A stretch of 64,000 nt of DNA, taken from assembly GCF_947503875.1 (NCBI RefSeq), contig NZ_CANNFH010000005.1, positions 186,001 to 250,000 of the forward strand. The letters run 5' to 3'. Origin of the DNA: an uncultured Polaribacter sp. GTDB taxonomy: Bacteria; Bacteroidota; Bacteroidia; Flavobacteriales; Flavobacteriaceae. The notes under the pieces are model-generated. The model was not told the DNA's origin. It ran no database searches and was given only the letters and a program-made list of their open reading frames with translations. Made by a program: the position numbers and the translations under genes. Positions 51,362-60,853 of the stretch are shown here, piece by piece (positions within the stretch are counted from its first letter, which is position 1; each line of letters starts with the position of its first letter).

Positions 51362-53686
51362 ATGAAAAAACTTTTTTCAATTTATGTGTTCCTTTTTTGT
51401 TTTGGTGCATTTTCTCAAGTAGATTTTAGCGATTCTTGGGAAGATTTTTACTCTTATAACAATGTAAAAGATTTTGTAAAGGTAGAAGATGTAATTTATG
51501 CATTGGCAGACAATGCCGTTTTTACCTACAATACACAAGATGGTAGTTTAGAGAAACTGTCTTCTGTACAAGGTTTATCTGGAGAAACAACTACAGCTTT
51601 ATACTTTAATACTACCTTTAATAGGTTAGTAATTGGTTACGAGAACGGGTTAATAGAAGTAGTCGATGAAAATGGTGAAATAACAATTTCATCAGATATT
51701 GTAAATTTTAATCAATCTGGAGAAAAAAGTATCAATCATATATCAGAATTTAATAACAAACTTTATTTAGCTACACCGTTTGCAATTGTTGTTTATGATA
51801 TTGAAAAATTAGAATTTGGAGATACTTATTTTATAGGCAACAACTCATCATCAATAAAAATTAACCAAACTATTATTGCCAATAATACAATTTATGCAGC
51901 AACAGAATCTGGTTTGTTTAAAGCAGATGTTTTAAGTAATCTTTTAATAGATTTCAATAATTGGGAACAGTTATTTTTTGGTAGAAATTTTACAGGCTTT
52001 GCCAATTTAGGCAACTTGTATGTTACAGAAAATTCTAGGTTATTTTCTTTTGATGGTGCTAATTTAAATGAAGTTCGTAATTTTTCTGAAGAAATTAAAG
52101 GGATTAAATCTTCAGAAAATAATATAAATATCACTTTAAATAAACGTGCAATTATTTTAGATGACAATACAAACCAAATTGGCCAGTACACTGCTACAGC
52201 AGCTTTTGATTATACGCTTAACAATGCTTTTTTTGAAGATAATTTGGTTTTCTTAGCAACAAAAGAATTTGGAATATTAGCAGCTACATTAAGTGCGCCA
52301 AATAATTATTTAGAAATTCATCCAGAAGGCCCATTATCTAATGAGATTTTTTCTATCGCGGTCAATAATAAAGACTTGTGGGTAGTTTACGGTGGTTACT
52401 CAGCAACATTTACACCTTTACTTAGAAGGCAAGGTTTTAGTCATTTTAACGGAGAAAATTGGATAAATACAATCTCTACACCAGAAACGCCGCTCACAGA
52501 TTTAAATGCGATTACCATAGATGTTAATGCAGAAAATAAGGTATATATTAGTTCTGCAGGAGACACTAGAAATATTAATAGTTTAGAAACTGGCGGACTT
52601 TTAGTGGTAGAAGATGATGAAATTGTAGAATTTTATAACCAGAATAATAGCGATTTAGAAGATATTGTGGTAAACATACCAAATAGGGTTACTGTAAGAA
52701 CCAGTGGTTCAGCTATAGATAGTCAAGGTAATTTATGGGTAACTAATATTGGTGTACCTAATGAGCTTAAAAAATTAGCAACCAATGGAAATTGGTCTGG
52801 TATAGATATGAGTAGCGTTAAAACAGACCCTTCATTTGGCTTAACAGAAATGGCAATTGATAGAAATAATACCATTTGGTATGGCTCTAGAAATAATGGT
52901 GTATTTATTTTTAATGAAAATGGAAATCAAAAAAAATCTTTTATAACCACACCCAATTTAGGTAATTTACCAGATGCGTCTGTAAACTCTGTGGCTGTAG
53001 ATAATAGTAATAGAATATGGATAGGCACAAAAACGGGCTTAGTGGTTTACAACAATGCTGCAGGTGTTTTTCAAGAAACGGTTTCTAATGCAAACCCAAT
53101 TATAATTTTAGATGATGGCGTTGCAAGAAGATTAGGAGGAGACCAAAATATACGGTCAATTTTTGTTGATGGTGCAGATAATAAATGGATTGGAACAGAT
53201 AATGGTGGTGTATTATATACAAACCCAAGTGGCCAAACAACCATTGCTAATTTTAGTAAGCAAAATTCACCTTTACCATCTAATAGAATTTTAAAGATTA
53301 GTGCAGATAATGCTACTGGTAAAGTATTTTTTGCGACGGATAAAGGAATTGTAGCATACAATAGTAATGTTGCACCTTTTGGAGTAGTTTTGGGTGAAGT
53401 ATATGCGTATCCAAATCCTGCGCTTAAAAACCATGAAACTGTAACCATTACTGGCAGAAATAATACAACTTTACCCAAAGGAACAAACGTAAAAATAATA
53501 GACGTTGCTGGTAATTTGGTGCATGAAACTAATGTAGTAGAAGGGCAAGAATTACAAGGAGGTAAAGTAGTGTGGAACAAAACAAATTTAGCGGGTACAA
53601 AAGTAGCTTCTGGTATTTATATTGTGCTCTTATCTAATGATGATGCCTCTGAAACAGCTATCACCAAAATAGCTATTGTAAACTAA
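51362..53686 (+). CDS. porZ: Type IX secretion system protein PorZ-like
   Basis: 774 residues, signal peptide 1-18 (ending GAFSQ). Two beta-propeller regions with two-component-regulator-propeller repeats (WIGTKTGLVVYN, WIGTDNGGVLYT) cover most of the protein, and the end is a T9SS CTD-like fold (VYAYPNPALKNHETV ... GIYIVLLSND). PorZ belongs to the surface attachment complex that transfers cargo to anionic LPS. Its position one base before recO is a familiar porZ-recO arrangement. It would serve the T9SS cargo enzymes of this window. Confidence 0.82.
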   Translation: MKKLFSIYVFLFCFGAFSQVDFSDSWEDFYSYNNVKDFVKVEDVIYALADNAVFTYNTQDGSLEKLSSVQGLSGETTTALYFNTTFNRLVIGYENGLIEVVDENGEITISSDIVNFNQSGEKSINHISEFNNKLYLATPFAIVVYDIEKLEFGDTYFIGNNSSSIKINQTIIANNTIYAATESGLFKADVLSNLLIDFNNWEQLFFGRNFTGFANLGNLYVTENSRLFSFDGANLNEVRNFSEEIKGIKSSENNINITLNKRAIILDDNTNQIGQYTATAAFDYTLNNAFFEDNLVFLATKEFGILAATLSAPNNYLEIHPEGPLSNEIFSIAVNNKDLWVVYGGYSATFTPLLRRQGFSHFNGENWINTISTPETPLTDLNAITIDVNAENKVYISSAGDTRNINSLETGGLLVVEDDEIVEFYNQNNSDLEDIVVNIPNRVTVRTSGSAIDSQGNLWVTNIGVPNELKKLATNGNWSGIDMSSVKTDPSFGLTEMAIDRNNTIWYGSRNNGVFIFNENGNQKKSFITTPNLGNLPDASVNSVAVDNSNRIWIGTKTGLVVYNNAAGVFQETVSNANPIIILDDGVARRLGGDQNIRSIFVDGADNKWIGTDNGGVLYTNPSGQTTIANFSKQNSPLPSNRILKISADNATGKVFFATDKGIVAYNSNVAPFGVVLGEVYAYPNPALKNHETVTITGRNNTTLPKGTNVKIIDVAGNLVHETNVVEGQELQGGKVVWNKTNLAGTKVASGIYIVLLSNDDASETAITKIAIVN

Positions 53687-53687
53687 T

Positions 53688-54410
53688 ATGCCAGCGATTA
53701 CCACAAAGGCTATTGTTTTAAGTGCTTTAAAATATAGCGATACCAGTTTAATTGTAAGATGTTTTACAGAAGAAGCAGGGCTAAAATCTTATATAGTAAA
53801 AGGCGTTTTAAAATCAAAAAAAGGCGGTATTAAAGTGGCTTACTTTCAGCCATTAACGCAATTAACAATTGTTGCAAACCATAGCAATAAGAGTACATTA
53901 CATACCTTAAAAGAAGTACAAATAGTTAATCCGTATAAAACCATTTATAAAGATATTATAAAACAGTCTGTGGTTTTATTTTTGTCGGAAGTATTGTCTA
54001 ATAGTATACAAGAAGAAGAGCAAAATATTTCTTTTTATAATTATTTAGAAACTGCTTTTATTTGGTTAGATGTAAATGATACAGTAGCTAATTTTCATTT
54101 GTTATTTTTATTAAACCTAACAAAATACCTAGGTTTTTATCCCGATATTTCAGATGTAAATGGCAATAGTTTTAACTTATTAGATGGCAGTTTCTCGCAA
54201 AATATAACCACAAAAAACACAATTACAGGCAATCAATTTCATCAATTTAAAAAGCTTTTAGGCATAAATTTTGATGCCATAGAAAAAGTTTCTTTCGGTA
54301 AAAATGAAAGACAACTTGTTTTACAAATTATAATACAATATTTTCAATTACATTTGGACGGTTTTAGAAAACCAAAATCGTTACAAATATTAGAAACTGT
54401 TTTTAGTTAA
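53688..54410 (+). CDS. recO: DNA repair protein RecO
   Basis: 240 residues. N-terminal OB fold (TTKAIVLSALKYSDTSLIVRCFTEEAG) and a C-terminal helical part. The zinc-finger cysteines of some RecO proteins are missing, as is common in Bacteroidetes. With RecR it loads RecA onto SSB-coated single-stranded DNA. It starts 1 base after porZ, and its stop overlaps the start of the next gene by one base (TAATG). Confidence 0.87.
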   Translation: MPAITTKAIVLSALKYSDTSLIVRCFTEEAGLKSYIVKGVLKSKKGGIKVAYFQPLTQLTIVANHSNKSTLHTLKEVQIVNPYKTIYKDIIKQSVVLFLSEVLSNSIQEEEQNISFYNYLETAFIWLDVNDTVANFHLLFLLNLTKYLGFYPDISDVNGNSFNLLDGSFSQNITTKNTITGNQFHQFKKLLGINFDAIEKVSFGKNERQLVLQIIIQYFQLHLDGFRKPKSLQILETVFS

Positions 54411-56896
54411 TGAAAAAATTATTTTTTATTATTACTCTTTTTAGTAGTGGTCTGCTCTTTTCTCAAAAGGTGAAAGTAGTCGATTTACAAACGGGTAAAG
54501 TGGTTAAAAATGTTTCTGTTTTTAATGATAGTGGCACTATAAACATTACTACTAATAAAAATGGTTTTGCAGATATATCTTCATTTAACGAGAATGAGGT
54601 AATTGTTTTTTCGCACCTTTCTTATGCTGTTTTAAGATTGAAAAAATCAGCAATTAAAATAAAAAATTACATAGTTTATCTAACAAAAGAATCAGAGCAA
54701 TTAGATGAAATTGTAGTTTCTTTATTTAAAACAGACGAAAAATCAAAAAGAATTGCAGAAGAAATTGCAGTAATAACCGCAAAAGATATTCAAAAAGTAT
54801 CGCCACAAACATCTGCAGATTTACTAGCGACTGTGCCAGGTATTAAGGTGCAAAAATCGCAATTTGGTGGTGGTAGTCCTGTAATTAGAGGTATGGAATC
54901 TAATAGAGTTTTACTTGTGGTAGATGGTGTACGTATGAATAATGCAATCTACAGAAGAGGACACTTGCAAAATTCAATTACGGTAACGCCTAATATGCTA
55001 GAAAAAACCGAAGTTGTTTTTGGCCCTTCTTCTGTAATTTATGGTTCAGATGCTTTAGGTGGTGTAGTGCATTTTTACACAAAAACACCAAAATTATCGG
55101 ACAATAATGAAGTAAAAAGTCAGTTTTTTTCTAGATTTTCTTCTGTGAATCAAGAAATAACTACAAATATTTCTGCAGAAATTAGAAGAAAAAAATGGGC
55201 ATCGTTAACAAGTATTACGTATTCAGATTTTGGAGATTTAAGAGCAGGTAGAAATAGAGCACATGGTTTTGCAGACTGGGGCAAAGTATTTTATTTTTCA
55301 GAAAATTTAAATGGAAATTACAAAGAAACGCCTACACTAAATTCCAATCCGAATTTGCAAAGAAATACAGGTTACAATCAAACAGATGTTTTGCAAAAGT
55401 TTTTTATTCCGCTTTCTAAAAATACAGATTTAAAGATAAATTTACAGTATTCTACATCATCAGATATTCCTAGGTTTGATAGACTTACAGAGCTTAATGA
55501 TATTACAGAGGTAAGTTCTTTAAAATTTGCAGAATGGTATTATGGTCCACAAAACAGATTGTTAGTGTCCTCACAATTACTAATCAATCCCAATACCAGT
55601 TGGTTAGAAAAAGGAACAATTACAGCTGCTTATCAAAATATAGAAGAAAGCAGAATACAACGCAGGTTTGGTAGCTTAAATAGATCTAATAGAGAAGAAA
55701 CTGTAGATGTATTTAGTGTAAATGGAGATTTTTACAAACCACTTACAGAAGATAAAACAAGAACACTTTCTTATGGTTTTGAACTAGCGTATAATGATGT
55801 TAAATCAAACGCTTTTGGTAGAGAATTAAATATTGTAAATGGAGCTATTGATGGTTTTTCTAACGAATTTAAAGTGCAATCTCGTTATCCAGATGGTGGT
55901 AGTAATTATTTTAGCAGCGCTGCTTATGTAGGTTACAGGCAAGATTTAAATAGCAAATCTACTCTAAATACAGGAATGCGTTTTACCAATACAAATTTAA
56001 ATGCAAGGTGGATAGATCAAACCTTTATACAATTGGAAGATGCAGATATTACAGCAAACCATTCTGCAATTACAGCAACTTTGGGTTATGTGTATAAGCC
56101 CAATAAAAATTGGCAAATAAATAGTGTTTTATCTTCTGGTTTTAGAGCACCAAATATAGACGATGTAGGTAGAGTAAGAGAAAAAGCAGGTAATGTTACT
56201 GTGCCAAATATTAATGAAACACCAGAATTTGCTTACAATGCAGAGTTAGGAATTCTAAAATATTTTAATGATAAGAAGTTTAGAATCGGGGCAAATGTAT
56301 ACTACACTTTACTAAATAATTACATACAAAGAGATTTTGTTTTTAATGAAGATGGTTCTATACAGCAAGTAGAATTTGATGGTGAATTTGGTAATGCAGT
56401 TTCTAATCAAAATAAAGGAACTGCTTATATTACTGGGTTTACAGCAAATTATTTAGGCAGAATTTCTAAAGCATGGAAAACATCTGGTTTTGTAACCTAC
56501 ACCAAAGGTAGAACCTATGATACTAATGAACCAATGTCTTCTATACCGCCTTTATTTGGTCAGTTTGAGGTAAATTATAGTGTTAATAAATTGGCATTAG
56601 GTGCAGAAGTGCGTTTTAATGCCAAAAAAGATATTAAAGATTTTAATATTACAGAAGGTATAGATAATCATGATTTAACACCAATTATAAATCCTAATGG
56701 CACAATAGAAACTGATATTTATTTTGGTTCACCCAGTTGGGTTACTTTAGGTTTTAATGGTAGTTATGTGGTAAACGCTAATTTTACTGTACAAACAAGA
56801 CTAGATAATATTTTCGATCAGCATTTTAGAGAATTTGCATCTGGTATAGCTTCACAAGGAAGAAACTTGTCAATTTCTTTAATTGCTAATTTTTAA
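54410..56896 (+). CDS. TonB-dependent receptor (heme/hemoglobin-like branch)
   Basis: 828 residues. Signal peptide ending FSQ (about residue 19), a carboxypeptidase-regulatory-like domain (about 21-95), a plug (IAVITAKDIQKVSPQTSADL through GSDALGGVVHFYTKTP) and a barrel with the loop SGFRAPNIDDVGRVREKAGN and a terminal phenylalanine (LSISLIANF). The FRAPN box and GDALGGVV-like plug are shared with heme/hemoglobin and siderophore receptors, but the ligand is not certain. Translational coupling to recO is probably accidental. Confidence 0.8.
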   Translation: MKKLFFIITLFSSGLLFSQKVKVVDLQTGKVVKNVSVFNDSGTINITTNKNGFADISSFNENEVIVFSHLSYAVLRLKKSAIKIKNYIVYLTKESEQLDEIVVSLFKTDEKSKRIAEEIAVITAKDIQKVSPQTSADLLATVPGIKVQKSQFGGGSPVIRGMESNRVLLVVDGVRMNNAIYRRGHLQNSITVTPNMLEKTEVVFGPSSVIYGSDALGGVVHFYTKTPKLSDNNEVKSQFFSRFSSVNQEITTNISAEIRRKKWASLTSITYSDFGDLRAGRNRAHGFADWGKVFYFSENLNGNYKETPTLNSNPNLQRNTGYNQTDVLQKFFIPLSKNTDLKINLQYSTSSDIPRFDRLTELNDITEVSSLKFAEWYYGPQNRLLVSSQLLINPNTSWLEKGTITAAYQNIEESRIQRRFGSLNRSNREETVDVFSVNGDFYKPLTEDKTRTLSYGFELAYNDVKSNAFGRELNIVNGAIDGFSNEFKVQSRYPDGGSNYFSSAAYVGYRQDLNSKSTLNTGMRFTNTNLNARWIDQTFIQLEDADITANHSAITATLGYVYKPNKNWQINSVLSSGFRAPNIDDVGRVREKAGNVTVPNINETPEFAYNAELGILKYFNDKKFRIGANVYYTLLNNYIQRDFVFNEDGSIQQVEFDGEFGNAVSNQNKGTAYITGFTANYLGRISKAWKTSGFVTYTKGRTYDTNEPMSSIPPLFGQFEVNYSVNKLALGAEVRFNAKKDIKDFNITEGIDNHDLTPIINPNGTIETDIYFGSPSWVTLGFNGSYVVNANFTVQTRLDNIFDQHFREFASGIASQGRNLSISLIANF

Positions 56897-56897
56897 G

Positions 56898-57251
56898 TTA
56901 CTTTTTTTTTCGTTTTCCTTCATCTGTAAAGTTTTCATTTAAGCCGCGTTCTGTTTTTATAATAGATACTAAAATAGAAAGCATTACTAGCACCATAGGT
57001 TCCCAACTTAATACTTTTGTAGCAGTTGTGGCAAGCGCTAAAATACCTATAAAAGAAATACCAGTATATATTAAAAGTGCCCTATTAAAAGTTGCATTCG
57101 CAAAATCCCAGATATCTTGATTTTGCATTGCTTTTGGGGTTCTGTAACCGTACAAACTATTTATTTTTTTCGGTGGAAATTTCCAGAAAATAATACTTAT
57201 TAAAAATAGTAATCCGTTTGTGGTAAAAATGTAAATTAAAGAATCGTTCAT
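56898..57251 (-). CDS. SdpI-like small membrane protein
   Basis: 117 residues with three hydrophobic segments. The motif PPKKINSLYGYRTPKAMQNQDIWDFAN matches the C-terminal half of SdpI, the immunity protein and signal transducer of the Bacillus SdpC toxin. Bacteroidetes homologues are mostly uncharacterised. The stop lies 1 base from the convergent TonB receptor stop. The function is not necessarily immunity. Confidence 0.78.
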   Translation of the reverse strand: MNDSLIYIFTTNGLLFLISIIFWKFPPKKINSLYGYRTPKAMQNQDIWDFANATFNRALLIYTGISFIGILALATTATKVLSWEPMVLVMLSILVSIIKTERGLNENFTDEGKRKKK

Positions 57252-57273
57252 GTTTTTTATTTTATGAGATGTA

Positions 57274-57306
57274 AAGTTGAAAAGTTGAAAAGTTGAAAAA
57301 GTTTCA
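57274..57306. repeat. Three-copy AAAGTTGA tandem repeat
   Basis: Three 8-bp units AAAGTTGA in a row, then a partial unit, upstream of the SdpI-like gene. Promoter effects are possible through slippage, but the repeat is short. Confidence 0.5.
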
Positions 57307-57371
57307 AAGTTAAAAATAGTTTATAAGTTTATTTTTTTATTCGCTTAAATCTAATTGTGTTTTTTTAATTT

Positions 57372-57430
57372 CTCTTGACTCTTGACTCTTGACTCTTGAC
57401 TCTTGACTCTTGACTCTTGACTCTTGACTC
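57372..57430. repeat. Seven-base microsatellite, 8.4 copies of CTCTTGA
   Basis: Eight perfect copies of the unit CTCTTGA (57372-57427) plus CTC. It lies 7 bases beyond the stop of the thioesterase gene, between it and the SdpI-like gene start at 57251. Perfect copies imply recent expansion by slippage, and copy number is likely to vary between strains. Confidence 0.9.
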
Positions 57431-57437
57431 TGAACAC

Positions 57438-58307
57438 CTAACTCTTCTTAGGTCTCAACAAACCTTCTTGCGCAAAAGAGGCTACTAAAACACCAGTCCT
57501 TGTAAAAATATTTCCTTTAGCTAAACCTCTTGCACCATAAGCATTTGGCGATTCTGCTGAAAATAGCAACCAATCATCAAAATTAAAATCTCTAAAAAAC
57601 CACATAGAATGATCTAAACTTGCTGTTTGCGTATTTGCAAAACTAAATTTACTTCCATTAGGATTAAAAGCCGCATTTAAAACATTATAATCTGAGATAT
57701 AAGCCAATATTTCTTGTTTGGTTCTAAAGTCTAGTTTTTCATGATGATCTCCTTTTAAACGAAACCAAACCTGCTCATTGGCAGGTAAATCTTTTGGTTT
57801 TAAAGGATTTGGAACTCTAACAGGTTTAAATTCTATTGGCCTTTCAATACTTAAAAAAGCTTTGGTAGATTTTGGTAAAACATCTCCAAATTGTTGCAAC
57901 ATATCATCCCAAGATAATAATTCTTCAGGTTGTTTTATTTCTTTTTCAAACGCAGTTTGATGTTCAAAACCGTCTTCTTTAATGTGAAAAGAAGCTGCCA
58001 AAATAAAAATAGTCTTATTGTTTTGACTAGCAGTTACTCTTCTTGTTGAAAAACTGCCACCGTCTCTCATTTCTGTTACCTTGTAATTTATGGGAATGGT
58101 TAAATCTCCAGCCTCTAAAAAATAGGAATGTAAAGAATGTATAAACCTGTTTTCTGGCACAGTTCTATAGGCCGCATTTACAGCTTGTGCAACTACTTGT
58201 CCACCAAAAACATGTGGACTTCCAATAGTGTAACTATGTCCTTTAAAATTATGGTTCCCTAAATTTTCTAATTCTAAAAGGGCAATTAAATCTTTACTAT
58301 TTTGCAT
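57438..58307 (-). CDS. tesB: Acyl-CoA thioesterase II (TesB type)
   Basis: 289 residues of double-hotdog fold. TesB landmarks: GSPHVFGGQVVAQAVNAAYRTV (about 29-50), HSLHSYFLEAGD (about 58-69), and a C-terminal SLDHSMWFFRDFNFDDWLLF with the catalytic aspartate region. It hydrolyses medium and long acyl-CoA. Its ATG begins immediately after the stop of the GNAT-like gene, so the two are coupled. Confidence 0.88.
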   Translation of the reverse strand: MQNSKDLIALLELENLGNHNFKGHSYTIGSPHVFGGQVVAQAVNAAYRTVPENRFIHSLHSYFLEAGDLTIPINYKVTEMRDGGSFSTRRVTASQNNKTIFILAASFHIKEDGFEHQTAFEKEIKQPEELLSWDDMLQQFGDVLPKSTKAFLSIERPIEFKPVRVPNPLKPKDLPANEQVWFRLKGDHHEKLDFRTKQEILAYISDYNVLNAAFNPNGSKFSFANTQTASLDHSMWFFRDFNFDDWLLFSAESPNAYGARGLAKGNIFTRTGVLVASFAQEGLLRPKKS

Positions 58308-59477
58308 TTATTTAATTTTTTTGAAAGGAAATTTTTGCTGAAAAGGAGTAGGTTGTACCTTTTGCAAAAATAACTTTAAAATTTTATTTGTAATTGTTTT
58401 TTTATGACGCAAATAAATGGTTAAATTTTGCGGAGTTGCTCCAACAGAACTCTTTATTTCGCTTGCTGTTCTTCCAAAATTAATAATTTTTAATTTTTTA
58501 GAAATAGCAATGTCAATATATTCATAGAGCATTCTTTGGTAAATGGCATGCGTTCTATTCAAATCATAATCAATACCCACAAAATGCGCATCTAATTCGT
58601 TTTTATTGATAATTCCAGATAAGAAACCAACCATTTTGTCTTCTAAATAAAACGTTTTTAAAATGTAGTTTTCCTTTAAGTGTTTTTTAAAATCTACATA
58701 GGTTTCTACATTAAATTTTGACAAATTAAAATCTGCTTGGTCAACTACTTTGTTGTAAAGCTTTGTTATTTCAGGTATTTGTGCTTCAATATTTTCTATT
58801 GTAATCTCTTTTATTTTAAGAGATTTACTAAGCTGAAATGCCTTTTTAGCCTTTACACGAAATTTAGTTTTCAGGGCATTTAAATAGTCATCAAATTGCA
58901 ACCAATCTGTATTTATATTCAAATGCATATTAGGCTCTACAGAAAACGGATTGTAGTTAAATTGCTTTAATTCGTTAGTAATAATAAGCGATTCTTGTAC
59001 AAAATCTTTAATTAAAAAGGCGTCTACACTGTTTTTTAAATCTCTATTGCTATTAATAAAATAATTAATTGCTTCACCTAAAGCTGTCATAACTTTTGGT
59101 TTGTCTTCATTTTTATGAATAAATAAACCATGTTCTCCACTAACAAAAGTGTTGCCAGATATTAATAGTTTTAAAGGTTTGTGCTCTTTTAAAAGGTGTA
59201 ATTTAGTGCCTATGTTTTTTATAAACTCAAAATCATTTTGAATGGATTGTAAATAAAAATCCACAATTTGTAAGCTAGAAAATGCAATGGCGTTATCGTT
59301 TTCATTTACCAGAATAATGTAAGCAAACTTGATTTTCGGATGATTTTTTTCAATAGCTTTTAAAAATAGCGGATTAAAATAAATAGTGCCACTACAATCT
59401 AAATTTTCCCAAATTTTAGCCGGAATTTCATCAATAGAATTATAAAATAAGGAAGTATTTATGTTTTTACAAAGCAT
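58308..59477 (-). CDS. GNAT-fold acyltransferase, FemAB/BioF2-like
   Basis: 389 residues without a signal peptide. The middle and C-terminal parts (about 190-350) have the pattern of the double-GNAT BioF2/FemAB group: RVKAKKAFQLSK, FYLEDKMVGFLSGIINKNELDAHFVGIDYDLNRTHAIYQRMLYEYIDIA and INFGRTASEIKSSVGA. The latter motif is common in proteins annotated as peptidoglycan-biosynthesis acyltransferases. Substrate unknown. First gene of a two-gene unit with tesB. Confidence 0.68.
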   Translation of the reverse strand: MLCKNINTSLFYNSIDEIPAKIWENLDCSGTIYFNPLFLKAIEKNHPKIKFAYIILVNENDNAIAFSSLQIVDFYLQSIQNDFEFIKNIGTKLHLLKEHKPLKLLISGNTFVSGEHGLFIHKNEDKPKVMTALGEAINYFINSNRDLKNSVDAFLIKDFVQESLIITNELKQFNYNPFSVEPNMHLNINTDWLQFDDYLNALKTKFRVKAKKAFQLSKSLKIKEITIENIEAQIPEITKLYNKVVDQADFNLSKFNVETYVDFKKHLKENYILKTFYLEDKMVGFLSGIINKNELDAHFVGIDYDLNRTHAIYQRMLYEYIDIAISKKLKIINFGRTASEIKSSVGATPQNLTIYLRHKKTITNKILKLFLQKVQPTPFQQKFPFKKIK

Positions 59478-59628
59478 GTATAAAATCGAATTATAGTCGA
59501 TATTTTTTTTGAGGTATAAAGGTCGCTAAAAAAACATGAACTAAATGAATGATTCTTAAAAAACGGAATTATAACATATATTTAACAAAGTAAAAGTGCT
59601 TAAAACTACTAGGGTTAAGGTGAAAAAG

Positions 59629-59636
59629 TATCTTTG
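59629..59636 (+). promoter_or_regulatory. Candidate -7 box of the RND efflux operon
   Basis: TATCTTTG matches TANNTTTG exactly, 55 bases before the adaptor ATG at 59692. Because it lies inside the longer possible frame that begins at GTG 59596, it argues for the ATG start. Confidence 0.5.
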
Positions 59637-59691
59637 TACGCATAATAAAAGAACTTTTTATACAGAGTTTAGAAAGTACAATCAATTCATT

Positions 59692-60807
59692 ATGAGAAAA
59701 ATAATTTTAGCAGCACTAGGCATTTTAGCCATTGCAGCTGCTGTATATTTTGGTAATATTTTAGTTGAAAAAAATAACAAACCAAGACCCACTTTTAAAA
59801 AACAAATTAAAACTGTTTTTGTAGAAAATGTTATAAATAATGAAGTACCAATAATTATTACAGCGAGTGGTAATTTAGTAGCAAAAAATAAAATTGCCAT
59901 TTTTTCTGAAGTGCAAGGGATTCTAAAAAGGACCAACACGCCTTTTAAAGCAGGTGCTAAGTATTACAAAGGGCAAACTTTATTAGGTATTAATAGCGAT
60001 GAATTTTACGCAACTTTACAATCTCAAAAAAGCAATTTATACAATCTAATTACGGCAATTATGCCAGATATTCGTTTAGATTATCCTAACGAATTTCCAA
60101 AATGGGAAAGCTATCTAAAAAGTTTCAATTTAAATAAAAGTGTACCTAAATTACCAATTTTTACTACAGATAAAGAGAAATATTTTATTTCTGGAAGAGG
60201 TGTTTTAACGGCATATTACAATGTTAAAAACTTAGAAGTACGTTTTTCTAAACACAATATAAAAGCACCTTATACGGGTATTTTAACGGAAGCTTTAGTT
60301 ACGCCAGGTACTTTGGTGAGAGCAGGACAAAAGTTGGGCGAATTTATAGATCCAAGTATTTATGAAATGGAAGTTTCTTTAAATGCAGCGTTTGCAGATT
60401 TATTAAAAGTGGGTAATGCTGTACAATTAACCAATTTAGAAAAAACGAAATCTTATACAGGTAAAGTGGTTCGTGTAAATGGGAGAGTAAATCAAGTTTC
60501 ACAGACCATACAAGCGTATATAGATGTAAAACATCCAGATTTAAAAGAAGGTATGTTTTTAGAGGGGAATTTAGTAGCAAAATCTGAGAGTAATGCTGTA
60601 AAAATCTCTAGAAAATTATTGGTAGATAATAAAGCAGTTTATACCGTAGAAAACGATAGCGTTTTAACCTTAAAAGAAATTAATCCGGTTTATTTTGGTG
60701 CAGAAAATGTCGTTATAAAAGGCCTACAAAATAACGATAAAATTTTAACCCAAACCCTGCCAGGAGCATTCTCAGGCATGGTAGTTAAAATTGGTAAAAA
60801 GAAGTAA
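59692..60807 (+). CDS. RND efflux periplasmic adaptor (membrane fusion protein)
   Basis: 371 residues from the ATG at 59692; the frame extends to a GTG at 59596, but this start gives the N-terminal anchor MRKIILAALGILAIAAAVYF. Barrel and lipoyl-like parts carry TASGNLVAKNKIAIFSEVQGIL, then IKAPYTGILTEALVTPGTLVRAGQKLGEF, the usual HlyD/MexA-like repeat. The expected coiled-coil is replaced by a short region (about 105-165). It links the inner-membrane pump to an outer-membrane channel; no tolC-like gene is present before the window ends. Confidence 0.87.
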   Translation: MRKIILAALGILAIAAAVYFGNILVEKNNKPRPTFKKQIKTVFVENVINNEVPIIITASGNLVAKNKIAIFSEVQGILKRTNTPFKAGAKYYKGQTLLGINSDEFYATLQSQKSNLYNLITAIMPDIRLDYPNEFPKWESYLKSFNLNKSVPKLPIFTTDKEKYFISGRGVLTAYYNVKNLEVRFSKHNIKAPYTGILTEALVTPGTLVRAGQKLGEFIDPSIYEMEVSLNAAFADLLKVGNAVQLTNLEKTKSYTGKVVRVNGRVNQVSQTIQAYIDVKHPDLKEGMFLEGNLVAKSESNAVKISRKLLVDNKAVYTVENDSVLTLKEINPVYFGAENVVIKGLQNNDKILTQTLPGAFSGMVVKIGKKK

Positions 60808-60853
60808 TTATTGAAGGTTGTAAAAATTATAGCACAATAAAATTCAGTACAAA

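Noticed and set aside
53071..53580. 169-residue minus-strand ORF antisense to porZ
   Set aside because: Its length comes from the composition of the propeller and CTD coding sequence; no signal, motif or promoter supports it.
56898..57251. Toxin-immunity system based on the SdpI-like protein
   Set aside because: No SdpC-like toxin or SdpA/B gene is nearby, and SdpI-like proteins without toxins are common.
57372..57430. Coding repeat in the thioesterase C-terminus
   Set aside because: The tesB stop lies at 57438-57440, so the microsatellite is wholly outside the coding region.
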